Part shown: one piece after another, positions 5,869 to 13,756 of the stretch
Layout of the letters: each line of letters starts with the position of its first letter
Numbering within the stretch: position 1 is the stretch's first letter
NCBI GenBank assembly: GCA_020441345.1
Contig: JAGRMK010000223.1
Span: 1,818-23,116 of the forward strand
Direction: 5' to 3'
Length of the DNA stretch: 21,299 nt
DNA from: Paracoccaceae bacterium
Lineage (GTDB): Bacteria > Pseudomonadota > Alphaproteobacteria > Rhodobacterales > Rhodobacteraceae
Notes under the pieces: generated by a model
Told to the model about the DNA's origin: nothing
The model's input: the letters and a program-made list of their open reading frames with translations, nothing else
Databases searched by the model: none
Translations under genes and position numbers: made by a program

Positions 5869-8594
5869 ACCAGCGCCTGCCGGTCGATCTTGCCGGTGCC
5901 GGTCTTTGGCAGGCGTTCGACAAACTCGACCCGCCTTGGGTATTTGAACGGCGCCAGCCGCGTCTTGACGTAATCCTGCAAGCCCTTGACCGTGGCCTCG
6001 GACTCCGCGACCCTGCCGCGCAAGCAGACAACCGCGCGCAGAACCATGCGCTTGTCCGCCAGTTCGTCGGCGATGACGGCGCATTCGTGCACATCGGGAT
6101 GCTCGTTCAGGCAGCGCTCGACCTCCAGCGGCCAGACCCATTGCCCCGAGACCTTGATCAGGTCATCGGCGCGCCCCTGGAAATAGTAATATCCGTCCTT
6201 TTCGACAAAGCGGTCGCCGGTATGGATCCAGTCGCCGCGCATCGTCTCGCGTGTCTTGTCGGGCCGGTTCCAATAGCACGGCGCCGTGGAATGCCCGCGC
6301 ACCAGCATCACGCCTTCTTCGCCGGGTTTCGCGGGCCTGCCGTCCGGGGTTTCCAGACGGATCTCATACCCGGGCACCCGCGCCCCCGCCGCACCGGGCC
6401 GATGGTCGTCGTGTCGGTTCGACAGGTAGACGTGCAGCACCTCGGTCGAGCCCAACCCCTCGGTCGGTCCATGCCCGACAAGATCCTTCCACGCCTGATA
6501 GATATCCTGCGACAGGATCTCGGCCGCCGACATCGATTGCCGGATGCTGCTCAGATCGCGCGCGGCGACCCCCTCGGCGCGGGCCAGCGCGGTGTAGAGC
6601 GTCGGCAAGCCGAACAGCACGGACGGGCGAAAGGTTTCGATAGTGTCCAGAACGGTTTCCGGGCGGGGCTGGCCGGGCATCATCACGCTGGTCGCCCCGA
6701 CCGAGAACGGAAAAGTCAAGGAATTGCCGAACCCATAGGCGAAATACGCCTTGGGCACGGAAAAACACACATCGTCAGGCCGCAGGTTCAGGCCATGCAG
6801 GCCAAAGGACTGCTGCGTATAGGCCATGTCGTGATGCAGATGCACGATCCCCTTGGGTCGCCCCGTAGAACCCGAGGAATACATCCAGAACGCCATGTCG
6901 TCGGGGCCGGTATCGGCGCAGGCAAGCACGGTCGGCTTCGCGTCTAGAAACCGTGCAGCAGCGATCTGACCCGCGCCGGGGGCTTCCCGACCGTTCACCA
7001 GAACCACGGTTTCCAGGCCGGTTTCCTCTACCATGGGCCCGGCGAAGCGATTCGCCAGTTCCCCCTCGCAGAGCGCCACCCGCGCGCCGCTGTCGCGCAG
7101 AAAGAATTGCAGCACATCCGGCGGCGTCTGGATGTTCAGCAAGACCGGCACGAACCCGGCGCGAACCGCGCCAAAGAAGGCGGCGGGATAAACGGGCGTA
7201 TCGTCAAGGAGCATCGCGATCCGGTCGCCGCGCCGCAACCCGGCGGCGGCAAAGGCATGGCCCCAGCGCGCCGCCTCGGCGATCAGAGCGGCATACGTCA
7301 TCGTGCCCGCCGGGCCAGTCACCGCGATCTTGTCGGGGTTGCGGCCCAGATTATCCCACAGGATCGCCGAACAATTCGGGTGATCGGCCTTGTTGAAGCC
7401 GATTTCCGCCGCCCCCGCTGTTTCGTCGCCCACCGGATCGACTGGCGCGACGGGGTTCGCCGCCTTTTCCGCGTCATAGCGCGCCATGAATTCGGGTGTC
7501 ATCTTGCGCATCCGGTCCATATCGACCCGGCCCGATCGCGTCAGATAGTCAAAGGCGAAATCCAGCGGCGTCAGCGCCATCTTGTCGGCGAAGGACTCGT
7601 ACCAGGTGGCCGAGGTATTCGCGGCCTCGACGATCTTGCGCGCGATGGGCTGGCGTTCGGCCTGATAGGCGTCCAGCGCCGCAGCCAGGTCGTCGTGCGT
7701 TTCCAGCGCGCGCACCAGCGCAATCGCGTCTTCCATGGCCAGCCGCGTGCCCGATCCGATGGAGAAATGCGCGGTATGCACCGCGTCGCCCAACAGGGCA
7801 TAACGCCCCTTGGCAACCCAGTTCTGGCACCAGAGCCGGGGAAACTGCCGCCAGTGCGATTTGTTGACCACCAGCGGCGCACCCTTGAGCGTCTCGGCAA
7901 AGATCCCTTCGCAGACTCGCGCGCTTTCGGCTTCGGTCATCCGCCCGAAACCATAGGCCCGATAGGTCGCGTCGTCACATTCGACAATGAAAGTGCTGCG
8001 GTCGGGCGCAAAACGGTAATGATGCGCATTCAGCGCGCCCTTTGCGCCTCGCACAAAGGTTTGCGTCAGCGTATCGAAGGGACGCGTCGTGCCGAACCAG
8101 GCGAAATGGTTGTCAAAGCGGTCCACGGCGGGTTGAAAACAGTCGGCCAGCGACTCGCGCACCAGCGAATTGAGACCGTCTGCGCCGATCACCAGATCGG
8201 CGTTCAGATCGTCCAGGCTGGCGACAGCGTGGTCAAAGGCGATTGCGACGCCCAGCGCCTCGGCCCGTTTGCGCAGGATCTCGATCAGTTCCAGCCTGCC
8301 GATCGCGGTGAACCCCACACCGTCCAGCGTAACCTGCCCGTCAGGATGGTTCAGCGTCATGTTCCGCCAGCGTTCCATGTGCGGCAGGATCAAGTCGTGC
8401 GTCTCGCGGTCGTCGGCGCACAGGAAATCCAGCGCCTGATCAGAGAACACCACGCCAAAGCCAAAGGTTGCGCCGCGCGGGTTCTGTTCGAAGACCCGCA
8501 ACCTGACCTGCGGCAGGGTCCGGCGCAGAAGGATCGCGGCGTAAAGCCCGGCGGGACCGCCGCCAAGAATATCGATGCTGGACAGCATGGTCAT
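5856..8594 (-). CDS. Fusion: FAD aryl-CoA hydroxylase + aryl-CoA ligase
   Basis: A single 912-residue protein with two catalytic domains. Residues 1-395 are a flavoprotein hydroxylase of the salicylyl-CoA 5-hydroxylase/anthraniloyl-CoA monooxygenase clade: FAD motif GGGPAG (11-16), FGFGVVFSDQ, LLGDAVH (267-273) and the clade hallmark HTAHFSIGSGTRLAMEDAI (273-291). Residues about 405-912 are an adenylate-forming ligase of the benzoate/4-hydroxybenzoate-CoA ligase type: YSSGSTGRPKG (572-582), VPKAYFAYGFGN, HTGD (791-794) and KTGTGK with the A10 lysine K902. One polypeptide could thus make an aryl-CoA and then hydroxylate it. The ATG at 8594 is chosen because CCGGAGGGG lies just upstream; a longer frame from 8666 lacks a ribosome-binding site. 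It is divergent from the thioesterase gene. The substrate is unknown: 4-hydroxybenzoate, 3-hydroxybenzoate, salicylate and anthranilate are candidates. Confidence 0.88.
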   Translation of the reverse strand: MTMLSSIDILGGGPAGLYAAILLRRTLPQVRLRVFEQNPRGATFGFGVVFSDQALDFLCADDRETHDLILPHMERWRNMTLNHPDGQVTLDGVGFTAIGRLELIEILRKRAEALGVAIAFDHAVASLDDLNADLVIGADGLNSLVRESLADCFQPAVDRFDNHFAWFGTTRPFDTLTQTFVRGAKGALNAHHYRFAPDRSTFIVECDDATYRAYGFGRMTEAESARVCEGIFAETLKGAPLVVNKSHWRQFPRLWCQNWVAKGRYALLGDAVHTAHFSIGSGTRLAMEDAIALVRALETHDDLAAALDAYQAERQPIARKIVEAANTSATWYESFADKMALTPLDFAFDYLTRSGRVDMDRMRKMTPEFMARYDAEKAANPVAPVDPVGDETAGAAEIGFNKADHPNCSAILWDNLGRNPDKIAVTGPAGTMTYAALIAEAARWGHAFAAAGLRRGDRIAMLLDDTPVYPAAFFGAVRAGFVPVLLNIQTPPDVLQFFLRDSGARVALCEGELANRFAGPMVEETGLETVVLVNGREAPGAGQIAAARFLDAKPTVLACADTGPDDMAFWMYSSGSTGRPKGIVHLHHDMAYTQQSFGLHGLNLRPDDVCFSVPKAYFAYGFGNSLTFPFSVGATSVMMPGQPRPETVLDTIETFRPSVLFGLPTLYTALARAEGVAARDLSSIRQSMSAAEILSQDIYQAWKDLVGHGPTEGLGSTEVLHVYLSNRHDDHRPGAAGARVPGYEIRLETPDGRPAKPGEEGVMLVRGHSTAPCYWNRPDKTRETMRGDWIHTGDRFVEKDGYYYFQGRADDLIKVSGQWVWPLEVERCLNEHPDVHECAVIADELADKRMVLRAVVCLRGRVAESEATVKGLQDYVKTRLAPFKYPRRVEFVERLPKTGTGKIDRQALVARV

Positions 8595-8643
8595 GGCCCC
8601 TCCGGGGATCAGAATTGGCTCGACAAAACCTGGCGGATTGCTT

Positions 8644-8681
8644 ACATATTTTTCCAACTGACGCAATTCTTTTTGATATGT
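8644..8681. promoter_or_regulatory. Divergent promoter region with ACATAT/ATATGT dyad
   Basis: The 94-bp spacer between the fusion gene and the thioesterase gene is AT-rich, unlike the surrounding DNA. It holds inverted arms ACATAT (8644-8649) and ATATGT (8676-8681). The symmetry extends imperfectly as ATTTTTCCA against TGGAAATAA. It is a plausible operator for the IclR protein encoded two genes along, serving both directions. The assignment is inference. Confidence 0.4.
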
Positions 8682-8688
8682 GGAAATA

Positions 8689-9099
8689 ATGACCTCGCTT
8701 TACCACTATGCTCACCGGGTCAGCTTTGGCGACTGCGACCCTGCCGGGATCGCCTATTATCCGAATATTTTCAAATGGGTGGACACGACGTTTCACGATT
8801 TCCTGCGTCAGTTCGGCGGCCACAGGACGCTTTGCGCAGAGTTCGGCGCGACCGGCATGGGGTTGATGGAAGCGCAGGCGCGGTTTCGCTCCCCGTTGCA
8901 AGACGGCGACGCGCTGGACGTGCGGATCACCGCGCTGGACTGGGGTCATCGCAGCTTGACGCTTTCCTATCAGGGCCATGTCGGCGAGCGGCTGGCCTTC
9001 GAGGCGACCGAAACGCGCGGCATTTTCGTCGAACGCGACGGACGGTTGACGGCGGCGCCAATGGCGGCTCTGCGCGCGCGGATTGCGGCCGATGCCTAG
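8689..9099 (+). CDS. Acyl-CoA thioesterase, 4-hydroxybenzoyl-CoA thioesterase family
   Basis: Hot-dog-fold thioesterase of 136 residues, predicted to release the hydroxylated aromatic acid from CoA. The motif VSFGDCDPAGIAYYPNIF matches the Pseudomonas 4-hydroxybenzoyl-CoA thioesterase motif (EFGDCDPAGIVWYPN). With the ATG at 8689 the catalytic aspartate is D17, the same number as in the Pseudomonas enzyme. That start also has GGAAA a few bases upstream; a GTG at 8680 in the same frame has no ribosome-binding site. It is the first gene of a plus-strand operon and its last 8 bases overlap the IclR gene. Its divergent partner makes aryl-CoA, so an aryl-CoA substrate is much more likely here than the short-chain acyl-CoAs of YbgC relatives. 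Confidence 0.86.
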   Translation: MTSLYHYAHRVSFGDCDPAGIAYYPNIFKWVDTTFHDFLRQFGGHRTLCAEFGATGMGLMEAQARFRSPLQDGDALDVRITALDWGHRSLTLSYQGHVGERLAFEATETRGIFVERDGRLTAAPMAALRARIAADA

Positions 9100-9919
9100 G
9101 CCCGCGGCGGGCCCGGCGGGCGGCACGCAATCGCTTGAGGCCGCGTTGCGGCTGCTGATTGCGCTGGCCGCGCGTCCGGGGCCAGCCTCGCTCAGCGATC
9201 TGGCACGACATTGCGACATGCAGCCCAGCACGGTGCATCGCTACCTGACCTCGTTCCAGCACGCGGGTTTCGTCGAACAGGCCGGGAAATCGGGGAAATA
9301 CGATCTGGGCCACGCCGCGCTGGAGCTGGGGTTATCGGCCATCGCGCGGCATGATTTCGTGAATCGTGCCTCGGACCGGATCGGCGACCTGGCGGCCCAA
9401 ACGGGAATGAGCGTGTTCCTGTCGATCTGGGGCAGCGCCGGGGCAACCGTGATCCGTTGGGAACGCGCCGAGATGCCCGCTGTGACCTCTATGGGGCTGG
9501 GCACCACCCTGCCGCTGCTGACCACGGCCACCGGGCGCGCGTTTTTGGCCTGGGCGCCGCCCGCGCCGCTCCGCGCCGCGCGGGCTGCCGAATTGGCCCG
9601 CGCCCGCAAACTGCCCGGCCTGGTCCCCGATCTGGACCCGTCCGAGGCGGGTATCGAGGCGCTGATCGCCCGTATCCGCGCCCGTGGCATCGCTACCGTG
9701 GACGGCACCTTCATTCCGGGCCTCGCGGCGCTGGCCGCGCCGATCCTGGACTGGCAAGGCCAGGCACAGGCCGTCGCGACGATGATCGGCACCACGCCCG
9801 ATGCATCGGACCCCGGCTCTGCGCCCGCGCAGGCGCTGCGGGCCTTCTGTCAGTCGCAGTCCTTTGCGCCACTGACCGATCCCGCCCCCGACCCACTGGC
9901 CCAGAGCCTAAAACCGTAG
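9092..9919 (+). CDS. IclR-family transcriptional regulator
   Basis: Regulator of 275 residues. The N-terminal winged helix covers about residues 12-72: TQSLEAALRLLIALA, then the recognition helix MQPSTVHRYLTSF and the wing GKSGKYDLG. The IclR effector domain follows from about 85 (TGMSVFLSIWGSAGATVIRW, LPLLTTATGRAFLAW, RARGIATVDGTFIPGLAALA). IclR proteins commonly control aromatic catabolism (PcaR, PobR, PcaU). The start at 9092 overlaps the thioesterase stop by 8 bases, so expression is coupled and the regulator is co-transcribed with what it probably controls. A TTG at 9083 would add only three residues. The likely operator is the dyad in the divergent spacer at 8595-8688. The C-terminal tail is proline- and alanine-rich. 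Confidence 0.9.
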   Translation: MPRPAAGPAGGTQSLEAALRLLIALAARPGPASLSDLARHCDMQPSTVHRYLTSFQHAGFVEQAGKSGKYDLGHAALELGLSAIARHDFVNRASDRIGDLAAQTGMSVFLSIWGSAGATVIRWERAEMPAVTSMGLGTTLPLLTTATGRAFLAWAPPAPLRAARAAELARARKLPGLVPDLDPSEAGIEALIARIRARGIATVDGTFIPGLAALAAPILDWQGQAQAVATMIGTTPDASDPGSAPAQALRAFCQSQSFAPLTDPAPDPLAQSLKP

Positions 9920-9962
9920 CAAACTGCCCGCGCCCAGGCCGCACCGCGCAAGGAGAGACGCC

Positions 9963-12275
9963 ATGACCACGACGCCGACGACACCCGGTTGCCCCGTTCA
10001 CACCGCGTCGGGCGCCTGTCCGGTGTCCGACCTTGCGGCGGCCTTCGACGCTTTCGAAGGCCCTTACCAGGTGAACCCCGCCGAGGCTCTGCGCTGGTCC
10101 CGCGACCAGGCGCCGGTCTTTTACGCACCCAAGCTAGGCTACTGGGTGGTCAGCCGCTACGACGACATCAAGGCCGTTTTCCGCGACAACCTGCTGTATT
10201 CACCGCGCAACGTGCTGGAAAAGATCTCGCCCACCACACCCGAGGCAATGGAGGTGCTGAAAAGCTACGGTTTCGCCCTGCATCGCACATTGGTGAACGA
10301 GGACGAGCCCGCGCATATGGCCCGCCGCCGCGCACTGATGGAGCATTTCCTGCCGGACAATCTGGAGCCCAAGCAAGAGATGATCCGCCGCCTGACACGC
10401 GAAAAGATGGATGCCTTCATCGATCAAGGCCGCGTCGATCTGATCGAGGCGATGCTCTACGAGGTGCCGCTGAACGTCGCGCTGCATTTTCTGGGCGTGC
10501 CCGAGGACGAAATCGAGAAGATGAAAAGCTTTTCGGTCGCCCATGCCGTCAATACCTGGGGCCGCCCGACCCCCGAACAGCAGATCGGCGTCGCGCATGG
10601 CGTGGGCCGGTTCTGGCAATACGCGGGCGAGGTCATCGAAAAGATGCGCGCCGAACCCGATGGCCAAGGGTGGATGCATTACACCATCCGCAAGAACGCC
10701 GAAATCCCCGAGATCGTCACCGACAGCTACGTGCATTCGATGATGATGGCGATCATCGTCGCGGCGCATGAAACGACATCGCTCGCGTCCGCGAACATGG
10801 TCAAGACGATGCTCAGCCACCCGCAGGCCTGGGCCGATGTCTGCGCCGATCCGTCCCTGATCCCCAACGCGGTCGAAGAATGCCTGCGCTTCGCCGGGTC
10901 GGTTGTCGCTTGGCGGCGTGAGACCACCGGCCCCGCGCGGCTGGGCGGCGTGGACCTGCCCGAGGGGGCCAAGCTGCTGATCGTGCAGGCTTCGGGCAAC
11001 CAGGACGACCGGCATTTCGAAGACGGCGACCAGTTCGACATCTACCGCGACGACGCGGTCGAGCATCTGACCTTTGGCTACGGCAGCCATCAATGCATGG
11101 GCAAGAACATCGGCCGCATGGAAATGCGGATCTTCCTTGAGGAACTGACCCGCCGCCTGCCGCATCTGCGGCTGGCCGAGCAGGACTTCAGCTATCTACC
11201 CAACACCTCGTTTCGCGGCCCCGATGCGCTGTGGGTCGAATGGGATCCGGCGCAGAACCCCGAACGCACCGACCCGGCGCTGCGTCGTGCCAACCGCCAT
11301 TTCCCGGTCGGTGCCCCGCAACGCAAGGACATCGCGCGGCGCGTTACGGTGACAGAGGTGCACACAGAGGCCGACGGCATCCTTGGCCTGACGCTGCACG
11401 ACGCGCAGGGCCGCGCCCTGCCGAACTGGAGCCCCGGCGCGCATGTTGAACTGGTGGTTGGCGCGTATGACCGGAAATACTCGCTTTGCGGCAATCCTCG
11501 GGACGGCGGCTATACCCTGGCCATCCTGCGCGAGGATACGGGCCGCGGTGGCTCGCGACATATCCACGACGTGGTGACGCCGGGCATGGCCCTCAAGCTG
11601 CGCGGGCCCAGCAACCTGTTCCGGCTGGATGAGGGCGCCGCCGCCTATCTCCTGATTGCCGGGGGCATCGGCATCACCCCGATCCTGACCATGGCCGACC
11701 GGCTCAAGGCGCTGGGCCGCCCCTATGCGATCCATTACGCCGGGCGGTCACGCGCCACGATGGCCTTTGTTGATCGCCTGACCCGCGACCACGGTGGGGC
11801 GCTGCATCTCTACCCGGCCGACACGGGCGCGCGCTGCGACCTGGCCGGGCTGGTGGCCGCGCTGCCCGAAACCGGGCAGATCTATGCTTGTGGCCCCGGT
11901 CGGATGATCACCGCGCTGGAGGATCTGACCGCGGACCGGCCCGAGGGCACCCTGCATTTCGAACATTTCTCATCGCCGGGCGCGGGGCTGGACCCCGAAC
12001 ACGAAACCGCCTTCGAGGTCGACCTGGCCGACAGCGGCCTGTCGCTGACGGTCGGCGCGGATACGACGTTGCTGGACGCGCTCAAGTCAGCCGGCATCGA
12101 CGTGGCCAGCGATTGTTGCGAGGGGCTGTGCGGCAGTTGCGAGGTGGCGGTGCTCGACGGCGACATCGATCACCGCGACAAGGTGCTGACCCGCGCCGAA
12201 CGCGCCGGGAACACCCGGATGATGACCTGCTGCTCGCGGTCGCGCGACGGCGGGCGGCTGAAACTGGCGCTTTGA
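9963..12275 (+). CDS. Self-sufficient cytochrome P450-PFOR fusion, CYP116B-like
   Basis: Monooxygenase of 770 residues with its own electron-transfer chain, like P450RhF (about 773 residues). The haem domain covers residues 1-430: I-helix AAHETTS (267-273), ExxR at E306-R309 and the haem loop FGYGSHQCMG with ligand C378. The reductase resembles phthalate dioxygenase reductase. FMN is bound near RKYSL (504-508) and NAD(P)H near GGIGITP (567-573) and CGPG (643-646). The C-terminal plant-type [2Fe-2S] domain has C718-x4-C723-x2-C726-x29-C756. Known CYP116B enzymes hydroxylate and O-dealkylate aromatic ethers, among other reactions. In this setting O-demethylation or ring hydroxylation of a lignin-type aromatic is a fair guess. 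AAGGAGAG lies upstream of the ATG, 43 bp after the IclR stop, so it is probably the third gene of that operon. Confidence 0.93.
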   Translation: MTTTPTTPGCPVHTASGACPVSDLAAAFDAFEGPYQVNPAEALRWSRDQAPVFYAPKLGYWVVSRYDDIKAVFRDNLLYSPRNVLEKISPTTPEAMEVLKSYGFALHRTLVNEDEPAHMARRRALMEHFLPDNLEPKQEMIRRLTREKMDAFIDQGRVDLIEAMLYEVPLNVALHFLGVPEDEIEKMKSFSVAHAVNTWGRPTPEQQIGVAHGVGRFWQYAGEVIEKMRAEPDGQGWMHYTIRKNAEIPEIVTDSYVHSMMMAIIVAAHETTSLASANMVKTMLSHPQAWADVCADPSLIPNAVEECLRFAGSVVAWRRETTGPARLGGVDLPEGAKLLIVQASGNQDDRHFEDGDQFDIYRDDAVEHLTFGYGSHQCMGKNIGRMEMRIFLEELTRRLPHLRLAEQDFSYLPNTSFRGPDALWVEWDPAQNPERTDPALRRANRHFPVGAPQRKDIARRVTVTEVHTEADGILGLTLHDAQGRALPNWSPGAHVELVVGAYDRKYSLCGNPRDGGYTLAILREDTGRGGSRHIHDVVTPGMALKLRGPSNLFRLDEGAAAYLLIAGGIGITPILTMADRLKALGRPYAIHYAGRSRATMAFVDRLTRDHGGALHLYPADTGARCDLAGLVAALPETGQIYACGPGRMITALEDLTADRPEGTLHFEHFSSPGAGLDPEHETAFEVDLADSGLSLTVGADTTLLDALKSAGIDVASDCCEGLCGSCEVAVLDGDIDHRDKVLTRAERAGNTRMMTCCSRSRDGGRLKLAL

Positions 12276-12320
12276 CGGCGGGATCTGGTGCGCATGCGTC
12301 AGGTGCGCTAAACCCGGCCC

Positions 12321-12680
12321 ATGCGTATTCTTGACGGCATCATCAGCGACCGCGGCTCGCGGTATGCGGTGTCTGGCGGCCCCTGCCGATCAGAGGCCGA
12401 GGCTGCGGAATTCATCAAAGCCCTCAAGCGCAACAAGAAATTCGGCAAAGCCACACATAACACCTGGGGCGCGATCCTGGCTGACACACCGGTCAAGAAC
12501 GACGACGGCGAAAGCGGCGCGGGCATCGTGATCCTGCGGATGCTGGAACGCGCGGGGCTGCACGATCACATCGTCGTCGTGACGCGCTGGTATGGCGGCA
12601 AGCACCTGGGCGGCGACCGCTTTCGCCACGTGCAAGACGCCGTGCGCCTGTATCTGGACGATCTCGACGCCCGTCCCTGA
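12321..12680 (+). CDS. IMPACT/UPF0029-domain protein (YigZ-like, single domain)
   Basis: Small protein of 119 residues matching the N-terminal domain of YigZ and eukaryotic IMPACT. It has KATHNTWGAILAD, then NDDGESGAG in place of the usual DDGEPSGTAG, then IVVVTRWYGGKHLGGDRF (residues about 83-100), which corresponds to the VVTRYFGGxxLG signature. YigZ is about 200 residues and carries a second ferredoxin-like domain, absent here. The biochemical role of bacterial members is poorly defined; links to translation or nucleotide binding are suggested for the family. No clear ribosome-binding site precedes the ATG, so translation may be leaderless. It is 45 bp after the P450 gene and converges on the TerB gene with a 9-bp gap. 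Confidence 0.8.
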   Translation: MRILDGIISDRGSRYAVSGGPCRSEAEAAEFIKALKRNKKFGKATHNTWGAILADTPVKNDDGESGAGIVILRMLERAGLHDHIVVVTRWYGGKHLGGDRFRHVQDAVRLYLDDLDARP

Positions 12681-12705
12681 GCGCGTGTCTCAACCCGCCT
12701 CAGGG
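12675..12705. terminator. Possible bidirectional terminator hairpin
   Basis: Inverted repeat CCCTGAG (12675-12681)/CTCAGGG (12699-12705) with a 17-base loop spans the stop codons of two convergent genes. The arms are perfect but short, the loop is long and there is no T-run, so the call is tentative. Confidence 0.35.
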
Positions 12706-13142
12706 CCGACCAGCGCCAGGGCCCGCTGCCGCGCCGCCACGCTGTCGCGGTCGCTGACCGCGATCAGCGGCGCAAGATGGCGCAGCAGGGCGTTTTCATG
12801 CGGATCGCGGTCGTGATCGACCAGCACCACCTGCCATAGCGCCTCGATCAGTCCGATGCGCTCGCCCTCGTCCAGCGCCATCTTGATCACCCGCGTGAAC
12901 CGCACCATGTCCGGCGCTGTCTGCTGGGCTTCATCGCCCTGGTCGTGCAGCGCGGCCGCCTCGGCCGGGTTCAGGCCGAACATCTCCTGCAACAGGCGCA
13001 GTACCGCACGCCTTTCGGCCTCGTCATAGACCCCGTCTGCGCGTGCCGCCTCGACCAGCAGCGCGGCGACCGCCACATCTTGCGGCACTTCCGAGCGCGG
13101 CTCGGCACCGGGCCGAAACAGGTTTTTCAAAGCATCGATCAT
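12690..13142 (-). CDS. TerB-family (tellurite-resistance-like) protein
   Basis: All-helical cytoplasmic protein of 150 residues. It carries the TerB pattern twice: AVAALLVEAARADGVYDEAERRAVLRLL (cited in part: ARADGVYDEAE, residues about 33-43) and a second acidic, metal-binding-like site VDHDRDPHENALLRHL in the C-terminal half. MVRFTRVIKMAL lies between. TerB-like domains bind metal ions; in alphaproteobacteria, stand-alone copies like this are common and are not evidence for tellurite resistance. The ATG at 13142 is chosen because the protein then begins MIDALKNLF and GGGG precedes it; in-frame starts further upstream would add a non-conserved leader. It is divergent from the next small gene across a 196-bp spacer in which I see no clear promoter. 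Confidence 0.8.
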   Translation of the reverse strand: MIDALKNLFRPGAEPRSEVPQDVAVAALLVEAARADGVYDEAERRAVLRLLQEMFGLNPAEAAALHDQGDEAQQTAPDMVRFTRVIKMALDEGERIGLIEALWQVVLVDHDRDPHENALLRHLAPLIAVSDRDSVAARQRALALVGPEAG

Positions 13143-13338
13143 GCACCCCATAGTGTCGCCAAAGCCGGTCGTCAGCAAGCACCCACACCCACTCGTGATC
13201 GATGCATCTGCCGATTTTCAACATGCCCTCGCGCCCGCAAGTCGCACCGCTGCGAACCCGGCCCTGTCCCAAGGCGCGCAGACCTTGACCCCAACGCGAA
13301 GCGCGCGCCTTATCGGGATCGAACGCAGGAGACAGGTC

Positions 13339-13713
13339 ATGAGCAAAACTACCGACGCGACGGTCGACGAGGACGGCTGGCTCGATCTGCCCTGCCCGGT
13401 GGCGGTGAAAACCGGCCTCATCCTCGCTTGCCCGCCCTCCTGGCTCGCGGCGGGCAAGGCGCAGATCCTCGATCACCATGCCTTGATCGCCATCAACCGC
13501 CGGATCGCGCGTCTCAGAACCTCCGGCATGATGCCGATGGTGACGACGCTGAAGACGATCTATCGCACCCATGCCGTGCTCTGCCGCCATGACCCCAAGG
13601 GCAACCGTGTCGAACTGCCACCCCGCGTCCGCGCCGCCTTTTCGCCCCTGCCCGCCCCGGTCACGATCACGCCCGAGGACGGCCACCTGACACTGCGCGC
13701 CACGCCACGCTGA
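13339..13713 (+). CDS. Hypothetical protein, 124 residues
   Basis: I do not recognise this protein. It begins MSKTTDATVDEDGWLDLPCP, has no signal peptide or membrane segment, and contains a basic central region (AINRRIARLRTSGMMPMV, then TLKTIYRTHAVLCRHDPKG) and a proline-rich C-terminus. Evidence that it is a real gene: AGGAGA at 13327-13332 lies six bases before the ATG, the frame is open for its whole length, and third-position GC is high as in its neighbours. A possible -35 (TTGACC) occurs about 50 bases upstream, but the matching -10 is poor. It is flanked downstream by an intergenic repeat copy and then by dapA on the other strand. Confidence 0.6.
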   Translation: MSKTTDATVDEDGWLDLPCPVAVKTGLILACPPSWLAAGKAQILDHHALIAINRRIARLRTSGMMPMVTTLKTIYRTHAVLCRHDPKGNRVELPPRVRAAFSPLPAPVTITPEDGHLTLRATPR

Positions 13714-13756
13714 CCCTGCGCCATCGCAAAAGGGGATCGGCACGACCCGACCCCCC

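Noticed and set aside
8595..8666. 24-residue N-terminal extension of the fusion protein
   Set aside because: The longer start lacks a ribosome-binding site and would cover the operator region, while CCGGAGGGG sits just before the ATG at 8594.
7107..9158. 683-codon plus-strand open frame across the fusion and thioesterase genes
   Set aside because: It is antisense to the well-supported ligase-hydroxylase gene and shows no family motifs; long antisense frames are expected in GC-rich DNA.
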